Positions 1 through 7,990 of a stretch of 15,196 nucleotides of DNA are shown piece after piece. The stretch lies in NCBI GenBank assembly GCA_964635325.1, contig CAZWOL010000062.1:1-15196 (forward strand), read 5' to 3'. How positions within the stretch are numbered: the first letter of the stretch is position 1; each line of letters opens with the position of its first letter. Source of the DNA: BOG-1112 sp964635325 (GTDB lineage: Bacteria; Bdellovibrionota_B; Oligoflexia; Oligoflexales; Bog-1112). A program made the translations under genes and the position numbers. The notes under the pieces are model-generated. The model was not told where the DNA came from, did no database searches, and saw only the letters and a list, made by a program, of their open reading frames with translations.

Positions 1-100
1 ACCGGAAAACACAGAGTCGACGGAAGGTGGGAGCCAACCAAGAAAGGCCGAACGCACTAACTCGCAGCTAAAGCATGCGAGGTTGCAGCGTTAAATTGCT

Positions 101-124
101 CAAAGAGAGAATTGCCATCTCTTT
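101..124. repeat. Short inverted repeat upstream of the HD gene
   Basis: AAAGAGA at 102-108 and TCTCTTT at 118-124 form a 7-bp perfect inverted repeat with a 9-nt loop. A second hairpin lies just upstream (CTCGCA at 61-66 with TGCGAG at 76-81). Neither is followed by a T-run, so these are not convincing intrinsic terminators; they could be the 3' structure of an upstream transcript or part of the leader of the HD gene. Confidence 0.3.
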
Positions 125-245
125 ATGACATAGGTCAAACAGACATGAAAATGTTTGGTCTGTGCTTGGCATGTTTGTCTTGTCAAATTCACATCCCTGC
201 TTTGCTAAAAGGAAACTTTCGTAATTTTTTTGGGGAGAATGCTCT

Positions 246-1940
246 GTGAGATTTCACCAACGTTGGCTAACACTGCTACTGCTCTTTAGCTTAACTCAAC
301 CTCTGTGGGCTTGGGTTTCACCGGATCTTATTGTTCAACGCTTACAAGACTCCCTTCGCCAGCATGTTATGCTGCATCGAGATTCAGCAAAATCAAATGC
401 AGAGCTACTGAAGAAAATTAACAAAACCGAAACATATTTCCTGACCAGCGACTCTCGTCGCAATGGCCTCACACCTCTCCAAGAGATCGCAAGCACCTTT
501 GCCTTGCTGCCAAACAACAGCACAGCAAGCAAAGATTTTTCGGATCTTCTTGAGGCTGTCATGACTTTGCTTTTCGAGCAAGAATTTGATGATCTTGAAC
601 ACTTTGTTTCACATGGAATTCGACACTCGTTAAATGTCGTAGCGCATACGCGTTCAGTTTACCAAATGCATCCCAAGTTTTTGGCAAAGTTTATAAAACA
701 GTATCAACTACCAGAAGCTGAAGCCCGATTCAGCCTCGAACTTGTCGCTCTGTTGCATGACGTAGGCTACCCCCTCATCAAAGGTCTATCGAAGGTAAAC
801 CACAGCATCTTTGGTGCCGTGCAAGCGGATCCACTCTTTAGCAAAGCAGCAAACCTATTATCCTTCAATAGTGCTCCAAAACTCAGTTTATGGAAAAAAG
901 ATATGTTCAAGGCAATCTACTATCACTCTTGTGACAGTGTAGATGCCGAATTCCCCATCAAACTCACCACCAACCAAGGAGCAATGCTGACACAGGCTAA
1001 GAATCTTCCCGAACTCTTGCGCAGTCTTTTTAGCGAGCAAAGCATTCTCAAACTTCACACGATCCACAGCACGGACACTGTCGATAATAGCACTCTGCAA
1101 GGGATACTTGGTGAATATCTGCCAAACTTCGAACATCTTGAGAATCCCGTCAATTTCATTAAAGCTGAAAAACCCTTTAAGGGACGCTATGCCGACTTAA
1201 ACCACAAAGATGATCATCTGTTTGCTCTTGAATTTCAACCGATCAACATCTTTAAACACCCCCTAGCTTTGCTTAGACTCGCAGACAATATGGACATGAC
1301 CAAATCTCGTTTGAGCACACTGCAAAGCCACCCAGCCTTTCGAGCTATCTACTTTGCACTCGGAGACAATTCATTACGCGGCAAAAACACTAAAAATCTC
1401 GAAAGCCTCAGTAGGAGTCTTAGCATTGCAGACTTTCGTTTGCGTGTAGAAAGCGCATGGAAGGAGATCGGGTTTGCGCCTGGTCTAGATGCTCGTACGC
1501 AACTGCGTCGCGCACAGAATACCACTCAGGCCTTACGTGTATGGAATCTCTGCTTAGTAAGCGAGATATTGGGACGCAAAGAATTCGTGAATGTCCCTGA
1601 GAATTTTAGAAGCGAAATGAAAGAAGTTGCCAGCCGCCTTTCCAGCTACGATCTCCGTCACTACGGAGGCACCGAAGCCGTCGAGTCTGTTATCTTAAAG
1701 CACGCAGAGAATGCTTTGGAACTCGAAGTATCTGTGAAGCAACAACTCTTTGAGGAGCTGAATACAATTACCGTGAAGGAAGGACGACAGCACGTCGGGA
1801 TCGGAGAGTATCAGATTTGGCGATCGAAGAAGGCGTTTGAAAGCGTCATGATGCTTGGACAGAGCGTGCAAGTCAAAACCGTCAACGAAGACGGGGCGCG
1901 TGTCTATGGACCAAGTGAACTTATTAAAAAAGAACTATAA
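246..1940 (+). CDS. Exported HD-domain phosphohydrolase-like protein
   Basis: A 564-aa protein with a Sec signal peptide (basic start, hydrophobic stretch about residues 8-20, likely cleavage after LWA at 22). The metal-binding pattern of the HD superfamily is visible: H127 in a RHSLNVV helix, the HD doublet H171-D172 in LLHDVGY, H186 and H227 as possible extra ligands, and D347 in LADNMDMTKSRL. HD proteins are metal-dependent phosphohydrolases, usually acting on nucleotides or cyclic dinucleotides; the substrate here is unknown. The last 200 residues match nothing I recognise. The GTG start at 246 is preferred because GGGGAG lies 8 nt upstream; an ATG at 239 is in another frame. An exported location is odd for this fold. 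The HD assignment is fairly sure, the catalytic role is inferred from the conserved ligands. Confidence 0.8.
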   Translation: MRFHQRWLTLLLLFSLTQPLWAWVSPDLIVQRLQDSLRQHVMLHRDSAKSNAELLKKINKTETYFLTSDSRRNGLTPLQEIASTFALLPNNSTASKDFSDLLEAVMTLLFEQEFDDLEHFVSHGIRHSLNVVAHTRSVYQMHPKFLAKFIKQYQLPEAEARFSLELVALLHDVGYPLIKGLSKVNHSIFGAVQADPLFSKAANLLSFNSAPKLSLWKKDMFKAIYYHSCDSVDAEFPIKLTTNQGAMLTQAKNLPELLRSLFSEQSILKLHTIHSTDTVDNSTLQGILGEYLPNFEHLENPVNFIKAEKPFKGRYADLNHKDDHLFALEFQPINIFKHPLALLRLADNMDMTKSRLSTLQSHPAFRAIYFALGDNSLRGKNTKNLESLSRSLSIADFRLRVESAWKEIGFAPGLDARTQLRRAQNTTQALRVWNLCLVSEILGRKEFVNVPENFRSEMKEVASRLSSYDLRHYGGTEAVESVILKHAENALELEVSVKQQLFEELNTITVKEGRQHVGIGEYQIWRSKKAFESVMMLGQSVQVKTVNEDGARVYGPSELIKKEL

Positions 1941-2043
1941 AACGACATCAAACATGTCTCTCCATTTTTTTGTTGCAAAAAATCTCCATCTGACAAATAG
2001 ATAACTCAGAATCCACTTTAGATCTAAGCTTCTCGGAGATTTT

Positions 2044-2394
2044 GTGAAAACTCGACTCTTCATAGCCTTGAATTTTATCTGCCTTGCATCCGCTGCCCTC
2101 AGTGCGGATGAACCGCCTCCTTACAAAGAAGATACAAATTGCTTACTCTATACCGATGAAAATGGGACTCCAGTTTACCCAGTGCTCCCATGTTATGTAG
2201 ATTCTTTGCCCGCTCCAACTTATGCTCTTCTTCCTAATCCACAACTTGCCGAAGTACAATTCGCTCATATTATTGCTGCAATAGTCCAAGCAACTCCGAT
2301 ACAGACACCTCCACGTCTGGAACCTCAAAGACAAGCTCCTCCAGCAAGAGAAACCGGGATCATAGAATGCGCTGCTTGTTGCAGCCTCATGTAG
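2044..2394 (+). CDS. Small secreted proline-rich protein with CaaX-like C-terminus
   Basis: A 116-aa protein I do not recognise. Residues 1-21 are a Sec signal peptide (basic n-region, hydrophobic core, cleavage likely after LSA). The mature part of about 95 residues is proline-rich (PPP near its start; QTPPRLEPQRQAPP near the end) and holds five cysteines: C33, C50, C109, C112 and C113. The last nine residues are ECAACCSLM. The final four, CSLM, fit a eukaryotic CaaX prenylation box, and EC-A-AC recurs at the end of the unrelated secreted protein at 7991-8731. The GTG start has a GGAGA ribosome binding site about 4-5 nt upstream. It runs convergently into the lipoprotein gene at 2417 and is separated from the HD gene by 103 bp. 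That it is a real gene rests on the signal peptide, the RBS and the shared tail. Confidence 0.7.
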   Translation: MKTRLFIALNFICLASAALSADEPPPYKEDTNCLLYTDENGTPVYPVLPCYVDSLPAPTYALLPNPQLAEVQFAHIIAAIVQATPIQTPPRLEPQRQAPPARETGIIECAACCSLM

Positions 2395-2398
2395 CCTT

Positions 2399-2417
2399 GG
2401 CCTTTTAGAAAAGAGCC
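2399..2417. terminator. Possible bidirectional hairpin between convergent genes
   Basis: GGCCTTTT at 2399-2406 can pair with AAAAGAGCC at 2409-2417 with one bulged A, in the 22-bp gap between two convergent stop codons. The A/T-rich stem could act in both directions, but the stem is imperfect and its right edge touches the stop codon of the minus-strand gene. Confidence 0.3.
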
Positions 2418-3565
2418 TAGTCGATAGCGACCATTGCTTGCGGGCCACCTTCGACTTTAAATGTGCGCTGTACCGATCGTGATTTTCGATCAATGCGAAG
2501 CAAACAGTTGGAGTTAAACTCGGTAGCATACAACCAGTCATCGGCTACAAGTAGAGAAGAAATGAAACTCAAGCCTCCTTGCTGCTGTGATGGACTCAAA
2601 CGCCCCTCGCATGGAATCTGACGCACATCAATCTCCCCTAAGATCTGCAAACTCTGCGCATCGAAGCTTAGCAAAATGCCTTCTTTTGCATTATTGACAT
2701 ATGCTGTTGCATCAGATGCAAAAACGATACTCGCAGGTGCACCACCAATCGCAATCGAAAAGATAAAGGTCTGCGCATCAACATCATAAACTGAGATTGA
2801 TCCATCACCTTGAAAGCCTTGATTCAGCACATAACTACCTGCATTTGTGACATAGAGACGACGTTGCGTTGCTTCTGTAGGACCCACATGCAGACTCTGG
2901 GTATTGCGTCCCGGAACTTTGACGAGTTTGCGAATTTGAAAATCAACAGTACTAATACCCACCAAATAACCAGGACCAGCGCTTAGGCCCTGTGCATTTA
3001 GATTGCTAACTGCAACGTAAAGCATTTGATCCAGCAAAGCCATACCTGCAGGCCGCGGCAGCGCAAGTTGACCCGCATCGACTTCGTACTGTTGATTCGC
3101 AAGGGAAATGCGTCCGACAATTTCACTCGTTGCAGGATTGAAAGCGATGACTTCATTACTTAGATAAAGACTTGTGAATGCAAGATTCTCTCGAACAACC
3201 AAGGTGTGCCAAGGATTTGAGCCCTTGGGGAGTGGAATGATACGAACGGTCTGCAAGGTCTTGCGATCTATAATGTGAATGTCTTGGCTTCCTGAACAGG
3301 TAACATAGATTTGATTGGCAAAACGAATGATGTGATTCGCTATTTGACATGCAGTCTGATCACGATCACTACCACCCGTCATTGCAAAATGCTGAACTTT
3401 GGGTTCAGCTTCTAGCAGAGAGTTGACGAGTGTAAAATTTTCGGAATTTCCGTTTATGATGAGGAGTCCCGGCCCAGAAACATCTTGAGGCGTATCTGCA
3501 TTTTGGACAGACACATCATTACAAGCACTGAGACAAAGGCAAATGAAAAACACTAAGCGATACAT
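2417..3565 (-). CDS. YVTN/YncE-like beta-propeller lipoprotein
   Basis: A 382-aa lipoprotein. The signal peptide ends in an LSAC lipobox with the lipidated cysteine at residue 15; the following residue is N, not D, which fits outer-membrane sorting. The body is made of repeating strands typical of seven-bladed YVTN/YncE propellers, for example VTCSGSQDIHIIDRKTLQ followed by a PLPKGSNPW turn, then further blades with ISVYDVDAQTF and LLSFDAQSLQI. Such propellers bind ligands or proteins and are not usually enzymes. The gene lies 104 bp downstream of the TonB-dependent receptor on the same strand, so it may be a surface partner that presents the receptor's ligand; this is inference from context. 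Start is ATG with GGGAG 7 nt upstream. The fold is well supported, the ligand unknown. Confidence 0.85.
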   Translation of the reverse strand: MYRLVFFICLCLSACNDVSVQNADTPQDVSGPGLLIINGNSENFTLVNSLLEAEPKVQHFAMTGGSDRDQTACQIANHIIRFANQIYVTCSGSQDIHIIDRKTLQTVRIIPLPKGSNPWHTLVVRENLAFTSLYLSNEVIAFNPATSEIVGRISLANQQYEVDAGQLALPRPAGMALLDQMLYVAVSNLNAQGLSAGPGYLVGISTVDFQIRKLVKVPGRNTQSLHVGPTEATQRRLYVTNAGSYVLNQGFQGDGSISVYDVDAQTFIFSIAIGGAPASIVFASDATAYVNNAKEGILLSFDAQSLQILGEIDVRQIPCEGRLSPSQQQGGLSFISSLLVADDWLYATEFNSNCLLRIDRKSRSVQRTFKVEGGPQAMVAID

Positions 3566-3669
3566 TTGAAAACTCCCGGTTCGATGGACTTCTGTTCGCC
3601 CCCAACAGCTGAGGGGTCGCCTGCCTAGCCAATTTGTAAGACGAGATTAGCTACACAGGAATCCATAAG

Positions 3670-5520
3670 TCAGAACACTTTCTCTACTGTAACGTAATAA
3701 CCTCGTCCCGCAAGGGGAAAGCCTCGCATATCGATGTTTTGACGGTCCCAAAGATTACGCACATCCAAACGCATACGATAGGAGTCTGCAGTCTGAAGCG
3801 CAAGCCCCAAGTTGTGACAGAAATTGTCGGGGAGTTTTTTTGTATTTGAACGATTGATAAAGCGTGTTCTTGCAAAGCTTAGTTCGTAGTTTAGAACGAC
3901 CCAAGCCTTCCAAGTATAATCCGCAAAAGCACGCCCATAGAGACGAGGCTTCATCGGTACAAATTTACCAAAGTCATCAGAGTTGCGATCCATATCGATC
4001 ACATCTTGCCTTGTCAGCACCCCACCAAGACGGGTTGCAAAAAAAGGTCCGATCACAAATTCACTTTCCACCCCCCGCGTACGGGTGGAGCGAAAGTTGA
4101 TCGGCTTGTACTGAAATCCAGAGACCAGCAAAGAATCTATAAGATCACGAGTCCTATACTCAAAATAGGTGAGACGAAGTTGCGTACGTTCACGTTGCCA
4201 CTGAATTCCAAAATCACTGCCCAAACTATGTTCGGGAGACAAGTTTGGATTGCCGACTTGAAAACCTTGTTGCGTATAAAGTTCTTCAAATGTTGGATAG
4301 CGAAAACTCGTCCCGGTCTGCGAACTCAGACTCCACTCCGAGTTGAATGCATACCACAGGTTGAGAGCATAGTTTCTTTGCTGTGGTAGGTGACTTGCCG
4401 ACGCCAGAGAAAGCGATGGGCTCACAATAAAATTGTCATTTTCTCCCCAATAAATATCGCTACTCAAACTTAGCAAGGTCGAATCTCGCAAAGCATTGTA
4501 ACTGTGATCCACAAAATTCTCGCGATCCACGAGCAAGCGCAGTGTCGGAATCATTTTATCGAGCGCGAGCAACTTTACAGCAAACTCAGCACCTGTCGCT
4601 TGCATGCGACTGCTGTAGTCACTGGCAAAGCCATTTTGCTCACCCAGTGGATCTTGGTAGTGCACAGTATGCATACGTTGAAAGACTTTTGCATCACAGT
4701 GCACAAAGCTACCGCACTTTACTGTCTCTACTGCTAGCATCACATCTGCATTGCGAGTACGTTGCTGAACAGAAAAAGTCGGATGCGTATCCAGTCCTGG
4801 CAGCCCCCGCATCCTCTCGCTGTAATTTAGCGAGCTACTGAACGGAGCATGACTATACTGCAGACGAGCACCATAGTGCTTCTGTGCATTGTTCTCGACA
4901 GTGTAGTTTTGCGGCTGTGTACCGGGTGCATAGAGCGGACTGGGTTCGATTTGCGTACGATAGCGACCATTTGTACTTTCCCAAAACGTCATCAGAGAGA
5001 GTTGGTCCTGCGAAAACTTCTGCAAAGTCTGCGCACGCATTTTCCATGTCGCAAAAGATCCGTAGGACAGACTAGCCTCGTGACTATGCAGGTCCTTCTT
5101 GCTAAGAATATTAACAACTCCTCCCATGGCTCCACTACCGTACAAACTACTACTGGGCCCACGAGCGACAATAATCCGGTCGACCCAAGCCAACGGAATT
5201 TCGGAGAGCAGGGTTGAAGTAGTCGCATCTTGCAGCGGAACACCGTCGAGCAAGATTTTCACCTGAGATCCCGTAAAGCCTCGGAGTGAGAGTGACTGGT
5301 CTTTGAGGCCATAAGCTTGGTGAACATAAACTCCGGCACTCTCTTGCAACACATCTGCCACCGAAACTTGCAAATGATCTGCATCCGCAACTGGAATCAC
5401 ACTGAGGGCTGTACCGGGTGCAAAGGCTTCGACTTCTTTGGGCGCAGTGACTAAAATTTCATCTGCAAAAAGAGGCATAGTAGCAAGATTCAGAGCAAGC
5501 AGAATACGTCGAAGCATCAT
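3670..5520 (-). CDS. TonB-dependent outer-membrane receptor, BtuB-like
   Basis: A 616-aa receptor that imports a scarce ligand (cobalamin, iron chelate or similar) across the outer membrane using TonB energy. The signal peptide ends at LFA (about residue 19), followed directly by a TonB-box-like DEILVTAP. The plug domain is clear: VADVLQESAGVYVHQ, then LSLRGF, VKILLDGVPLQD, and ARGPSSSLYGSGAMGGVVNI. The rest is a beta-barrel with alternating aromatic strands, ending in phenylalanine (VTVEKVF) as expected for BAM insertion. Length and plug resemble the compact BtuB class rather than larger siderophore receptors. The frame stays open upstream to a TTG at 5535, but no ribosome binding site serves it; the ATG at 5520 has GGGTG 6 nt upstream and gives a normal signal peptide. 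I see no cobalamin riboswitch in the short upstream gap, so the substrate stays open. Confidence 0.92.
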   Translation of the reverse strand: MMLRRILLALNLATMPLFADEILVTAPKEVEAFAPGTALSVIPVADADHLQVSVADVLQESAGVYVHQAYGLKDQSLSLRGFTGSQVKILLDGVPLQDATTSTLLSEIPLAWVDRIIVARGPSSSLYGSGAMGGVVNILSKKDLHSHEASLSYGSFATWKMRAQTLQKFSQDQLSLMTFWESTNGRYRTQIEPSPLYAPGTQPQNYTVENNAQKHYGARLQYSHAPFSSSLNYSERMRGLPGLDTHPTFSVQQRTRNADVMLAVETVKCGSFVHCDAKVFQRMHTVHYQDPLGEQNGFASDYSSRMQATGAEFAVKLLALDKMIPTLRLLVDRENFVDHSYNALRDSTLLSLSSDIYWGENDNFIVSPSLSLASASHLPQQRNYALNLWYAFNSEWSLSSQTGTSFRYPTFEELYTQQGFQVGNPNLSPEHSLGSDFGIQWQRERTQLRLTYFEYRTRDLIDSLLVSGFQYKPINFRSTRTRGVESEFVIGPFFATRLGGVLTRQDVIDMDRNSDDFGKFVPMKPRLYGRAFADYTWKAWVVLNYELSFARTRFINRSNTKKLPDNFCHNLGLALQTADSYRMRLDVRNLWDRQNIDMRGFPLAGRGYYVTVEKVF

Positions 5521-5595
5521 AAAATTCACCCGCAAGGAGAAACGATCGAGCTTAAGAGAGAATATCCTTGCCTAAACGATGGCGATCGCGACAAT

Positions 5596-5625
5596 AGGAG
5601 GAACCACCAATAAAGTTTGGATCTT
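5596..5625 (+). promoter_or_regulatory. Strong but distant ribosome binding site
   Basis: AGGAGGAA at 5596-5603 is a near-perfect Shine-Dalgarno sequence but lies 13 nt before a TTG (5617) and 22 nt before the in-frame ATG (5626). CCAA (5607-5610) and TTGG (5617-5620) could form a small hairpin that would shorten the effective distance to the ATG to about 8 nt. This decides between two starts of the lipoprotein gene. Confidence 0.5.
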
Positions 5626-6381
5626 ATGAAACAATTCAGCCTTCTTGTCTCGCTTTTTTTCCTGGTATGCGCATGTGTGACCCCCTCCGCTTCGACGGGA
5701 AACTATGGTATCCAGACTGCGTACCAAAGCTACATCCCCGCAAAAACAGCGGTACTGGCCTGTCGTCCTTGGCCCGGGACTTCGAATTTTCCCAAGCATC
5801 CGCAGAGCAACGCCTCTCCTGAAGAGCAGCAAAGCTTCTGCACTGCAGTTGATGAAGCTGTACTCGATGCATTTAAAGGTCAAAGCTTTATGCGAGGCTA
5901 CACTCCTAAGGCTGTCGACAAGTCCCTTCGCGAGTCTCACAAAACCAAACTACTTGATGAATTCGCAACACACTGGCGCATCGAAGGCAACGATGCAAAT
6001 GAATGTACGAACATTGTCAGCTTCTATAATGAAGTCATCCGAAATCGTCCCAACTGGCGTCGCTGGCTTCTTGATCTCAGCGTCGGAACCAAGCAAAGCG
6101 ATGCCGTTTTGATTCCGTTCCTAGCTTTGGCACGTAGCGAGCAAGTCAATGACAGAGGTCTTCTACTTGCAAAACGCCAAATCGAAGTGGTGCTTTTACT
6201 GATCGACATACCGAGTGGAGCGTTGATTTGGGCTGGGCATCGACACAGTTCCATGTCTGATCATCGTCTCTTGGAAAATTCTGACAATGTGTATCCGAAT
6301 TTTCCAACTTGGGAGAGCTTAGTTCGAGAGCTTTTTATCAGCAGTTTGTGGCGAGAGTACCCAGGAAAAATCTTCTTATAA
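5626..6381 (+). CDS. Putative lipoprotein of unknown function
   Basis: A 251-aa protein I cannot place in a named family. The N-terminus MKQFSLLVSLFFLVCAC is a lipoprotein signal with a VCAC lipobox (lipidated cysteine at residue 17 from this start). The mature part contains a few tryptophan-rich segments (RNRPNWRRWLLDL) and a strand pair IEVVLLLIDIPSGALIWAGH, a pattern seen in several outer-membrane lipoproteins of unknown role. The ATG at 5626 gives a clean MKQ n-region; a TTG at 5617 would add MDL and sits nearer the AGGAGG. It is divergently transcribed from the receptor gene and ends 15 nt before the carboxylase gene, so the two are probably co-transcribed although their compartments differ. 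Confidence 0.75.
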   Translation: MKQFSLLVSLFFLVCACVTPSASTGNYGIQTAYQSYIPAKTAVLACRPWPGTSNFPKHPQSNASPEEQQSFCTAVDEAVLDAFKGQSFMRGYTPKAVDKSLRESHKTKLLDEFATHWRIEGNDANECTNIVSFYNEVIRNRPNWRRWLLDLSVGTKQSDAVLIPFLALARSEQVNDRGLLLAKRQIEVVLLLIDIPSGALIWAGHRHSSMSDHRLLENSDNVYPNFPTWESLVRELFISSLWREYPGKIFL

Positions 6382-6396
6382 ACGAAAAGGACAGCT

Positions 6397-7977
6397 ATGC
6401 AATTGGAGAGAGCTCCTTACCAGCACTTACTTTTAAATCGTGAAAAAGCTGCAAAAGGTGGTGGTGATGATCGTCAAAAAGAGCAGCATGACAAGGGCAA
6501 ACTGACCGCACGTGAGCGACTAAATTTGCTGTTTGACGAGGGTAGCTTTATCGAAACCGATGCGTTTGCAGTGCATGAGTGCAGCGACTTCGGCATGGAC
6601 AAAAAGCATGTTTTTGGTGACGGGATCATCACCGGTTGGGGACAGGTTGATGGTCGTCTTGTCTATGCCTATGCGCAAGACTTTACAACCTTTGGTGGAA
6701 GCTTGTCGCAAACCGTAGCAAAAAAAATCTGCAAGATCGTCCAACTTGCCATTCAGAACGGTGCTCCCGTAATCGGTCTTAACGACTCCGGAGGAGCCCG
6801 CATTCACGAGGGTGTTGCGAGTCTTGCTGGTTATGCAGATTTCTTTTATTTAAATGTACAAGCGAGTGGAGTCATTCCGCAGATCTCTCTCATCATGGGC
6901 CCCTGTGCAGGTGGTGCCGTCTATTCACCTGCAATGACTGATGTGATTTTCATGGTCGACGATACCAGTCATATGTTTATCACTGGGCCTAGTGTAGTCA
7001 AAGCAGTTACGGGCGAAGAGGTTTCGTTCGAAGATCTCGGTGGAGCCAAAACGCACGCAACAAAGAGCGGAGTGATCGATCGACGCTTTAGTTCAGAAGA
7101 AGAAGCCATACTCGGTGTGAAAAAATTTCTGACCTATGTGCCGTCGAGCAATCGAGAGGCTGCTCCTCTTGGTGTAGATCCAAACACGGCAAATGATCCA
7201 ACCTTGAAGCAAGAGGTTGAGGACAACTCGCAGAAGTTGGATCGCATGATTCCTGAGAATCCCAACGAAGCCTACGACATGCGAGATATTATTCAGAACA
7301 TTGTCGATCCAGGATCTTTTTGGGAACTCAAACCCGAATATGCAAAGAACATGATCACGGGTTTTGCATTTATCGGAGGTCAAAGCGTCGGCATAGTTGG
7401 CAACAACCCATATCATATGGCTGGTGCGATCGATATCAACGCATCTGTCAAAGCTGCACGCTTTGTAAGATTTTGTGATTGTTTCAACATTCCGATCGTC
7501 ACCTTTGTCGATGTTCCAGGCTTTTACCCAGGACGCGACCAAGAAGAAGGTGGGATCATTCGACATGGAGCCAAAATTCTTTATGCATTCTGCGAAGCGA
7601 CGGTCCCATGCATGACGGTGATCACCCGCAAAGCGTATGGGGGAGCCTATATCGTCATGGGTTCAAAACACATCGGTGGAGATTTGAATCTAGCATGGCC
7701 TTCTGCAGAAATCGCGGTGATGGGAGCAGCTGGTGCCTGTCAGATTATCTTTCGTAAGGAGATCGATGCTGCTGCAGACTCAGCTGCCGAAGAAAAGCGC
7801 CAGACAGATCACTATGCTGAGAAATTTGCTACACCCTATGTTGCTGCAGCTAAGGGCTATATCGATGCTGTGATCTTTCCATCTGAAACACGTAAGTATC
7901 TCTTGCAAGGTTTGCGATCGTGTCAGAAGAAGCAAGTGAACCTACCTAAACGCAAGCATGGGAACATCCCACTTTAG
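6397..7977 (+). CDS. pccB: Acyl-CoA (propionyl-CoA) carboxylase beta subunit
   Basis: A 526-aa carboxyltransferase, full length for the PccB family. It transfers the carboxyl group from carboxybiotin to propionyl-CoA (or acetyl-CoA) giving methylmalonyl-CoA, in the cytoplasm. The N-terminal half holds GLNDSGGARIHEGVASLAGY and SLIMGPCAGGAVYSPAMTD with the glycine oxyanion hole near residues 171-174; the C-terminal half holds VDVPGFYPGRDQE and RKAYGGAYIVMGS with the second one near 414-416. The C-terminus KHGNIPL is typical of PccB. The ATG has AAGGA about 7 nt upstream. No biotin-carboxylase/biotin-carrier alpha subunit lies in the window, so the partner must be encoded elsewhere. Very similar proteins are methylmalonyl-CoA decarboxylase alpha subunits, but no sodium-pump subunits are nearby, which favours the carboxylase. 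Confidence 0.93.
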   Translation: MQLERAPYQHLLLNREKAAKGGGDDRQKEQHDKGKLTARERLNLLFDEGSFIETDAFAVHECSDFGMDKKHVFGDGIITGWGQVDGRLVYAYAQDFTTFGGSLSQTVAKKICKIVQLAIQNGAPVIGLNDSGGARIHEGVASLAGYADFFYLNVQASGVIPQISLIMGPCAGGAVYSPAMTDVIFMVDDTSHMFITGPSVVKAVTGEEVSFEDLGGAKTHATKSGVIDRRFSSEEEAILGVKKFLTYVPSSNREAAPLGVDPNTANDPTLKQEVEDNSQKLDRMIPENPNEAYDMRDIIQNIVDPGSFWELKPEYAKNMITGFAFIGGQSVGIVGNNPYHMAGAIDINASVKAARFVRFCDCFNIPIVTFVDVPGFYPGRDQEEGGIIRHGAKILYAFCEATVPCMTVITRKAYGGAYIVMGSKHIGGDLNLAWPSAEIAVMGAAGACQIIFRKEIDAAADSAAEEKRQTDHYAEKFATPYVAAAKGYIDAVIFPSETRKYLLQGLRSCQKKQVNLPKRKHGNIPL

Positions 7978-7990
7978 TATCGGAAACGTC

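Noticed and set aside
2..94. Open plus-strand frame running in from the left edge to a TAA at 92-94 (ending LKHARLQR)
   Set aside because: Could be the polar C-terminus of an upstream gene, but all three plus frames are open at the edge (stops at 58, 69 and 92) and a minus frame is open too, so no frame can be chosen.
1966..1982. TTTTTTG / CAAAAAA mini-hairpin after the HD gene
   Set aside because: The stem is almost purely A-T with a 3-nt loop and there is no GC stem before the T-run, so it does not qualify as a terminator.
3595..3620. CCCC / GGGG hairpin in the gap between the receptor and the propeller lipoprotein as a riboswitch or attenuator
   Set aside because: Only four pairs with a 9-nt loop, and none of the conserved cobalamin riboswitch elements are visible nearby.
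5521..5535. TTG start at 5535 for the TonB-dependent receptor
   Set aside because: No Shine-Dalgarno upstream of the TTG; the ATG at 5520 has one and gives a standard signal peptide.
5582..5589. GCGATCGC octamer resembling the cyanobacterial HIP1 repeat
   Set aside because: Found once in an intergenic region; the gene content does not suggest a cyanobacterium and one copy carries no weight.
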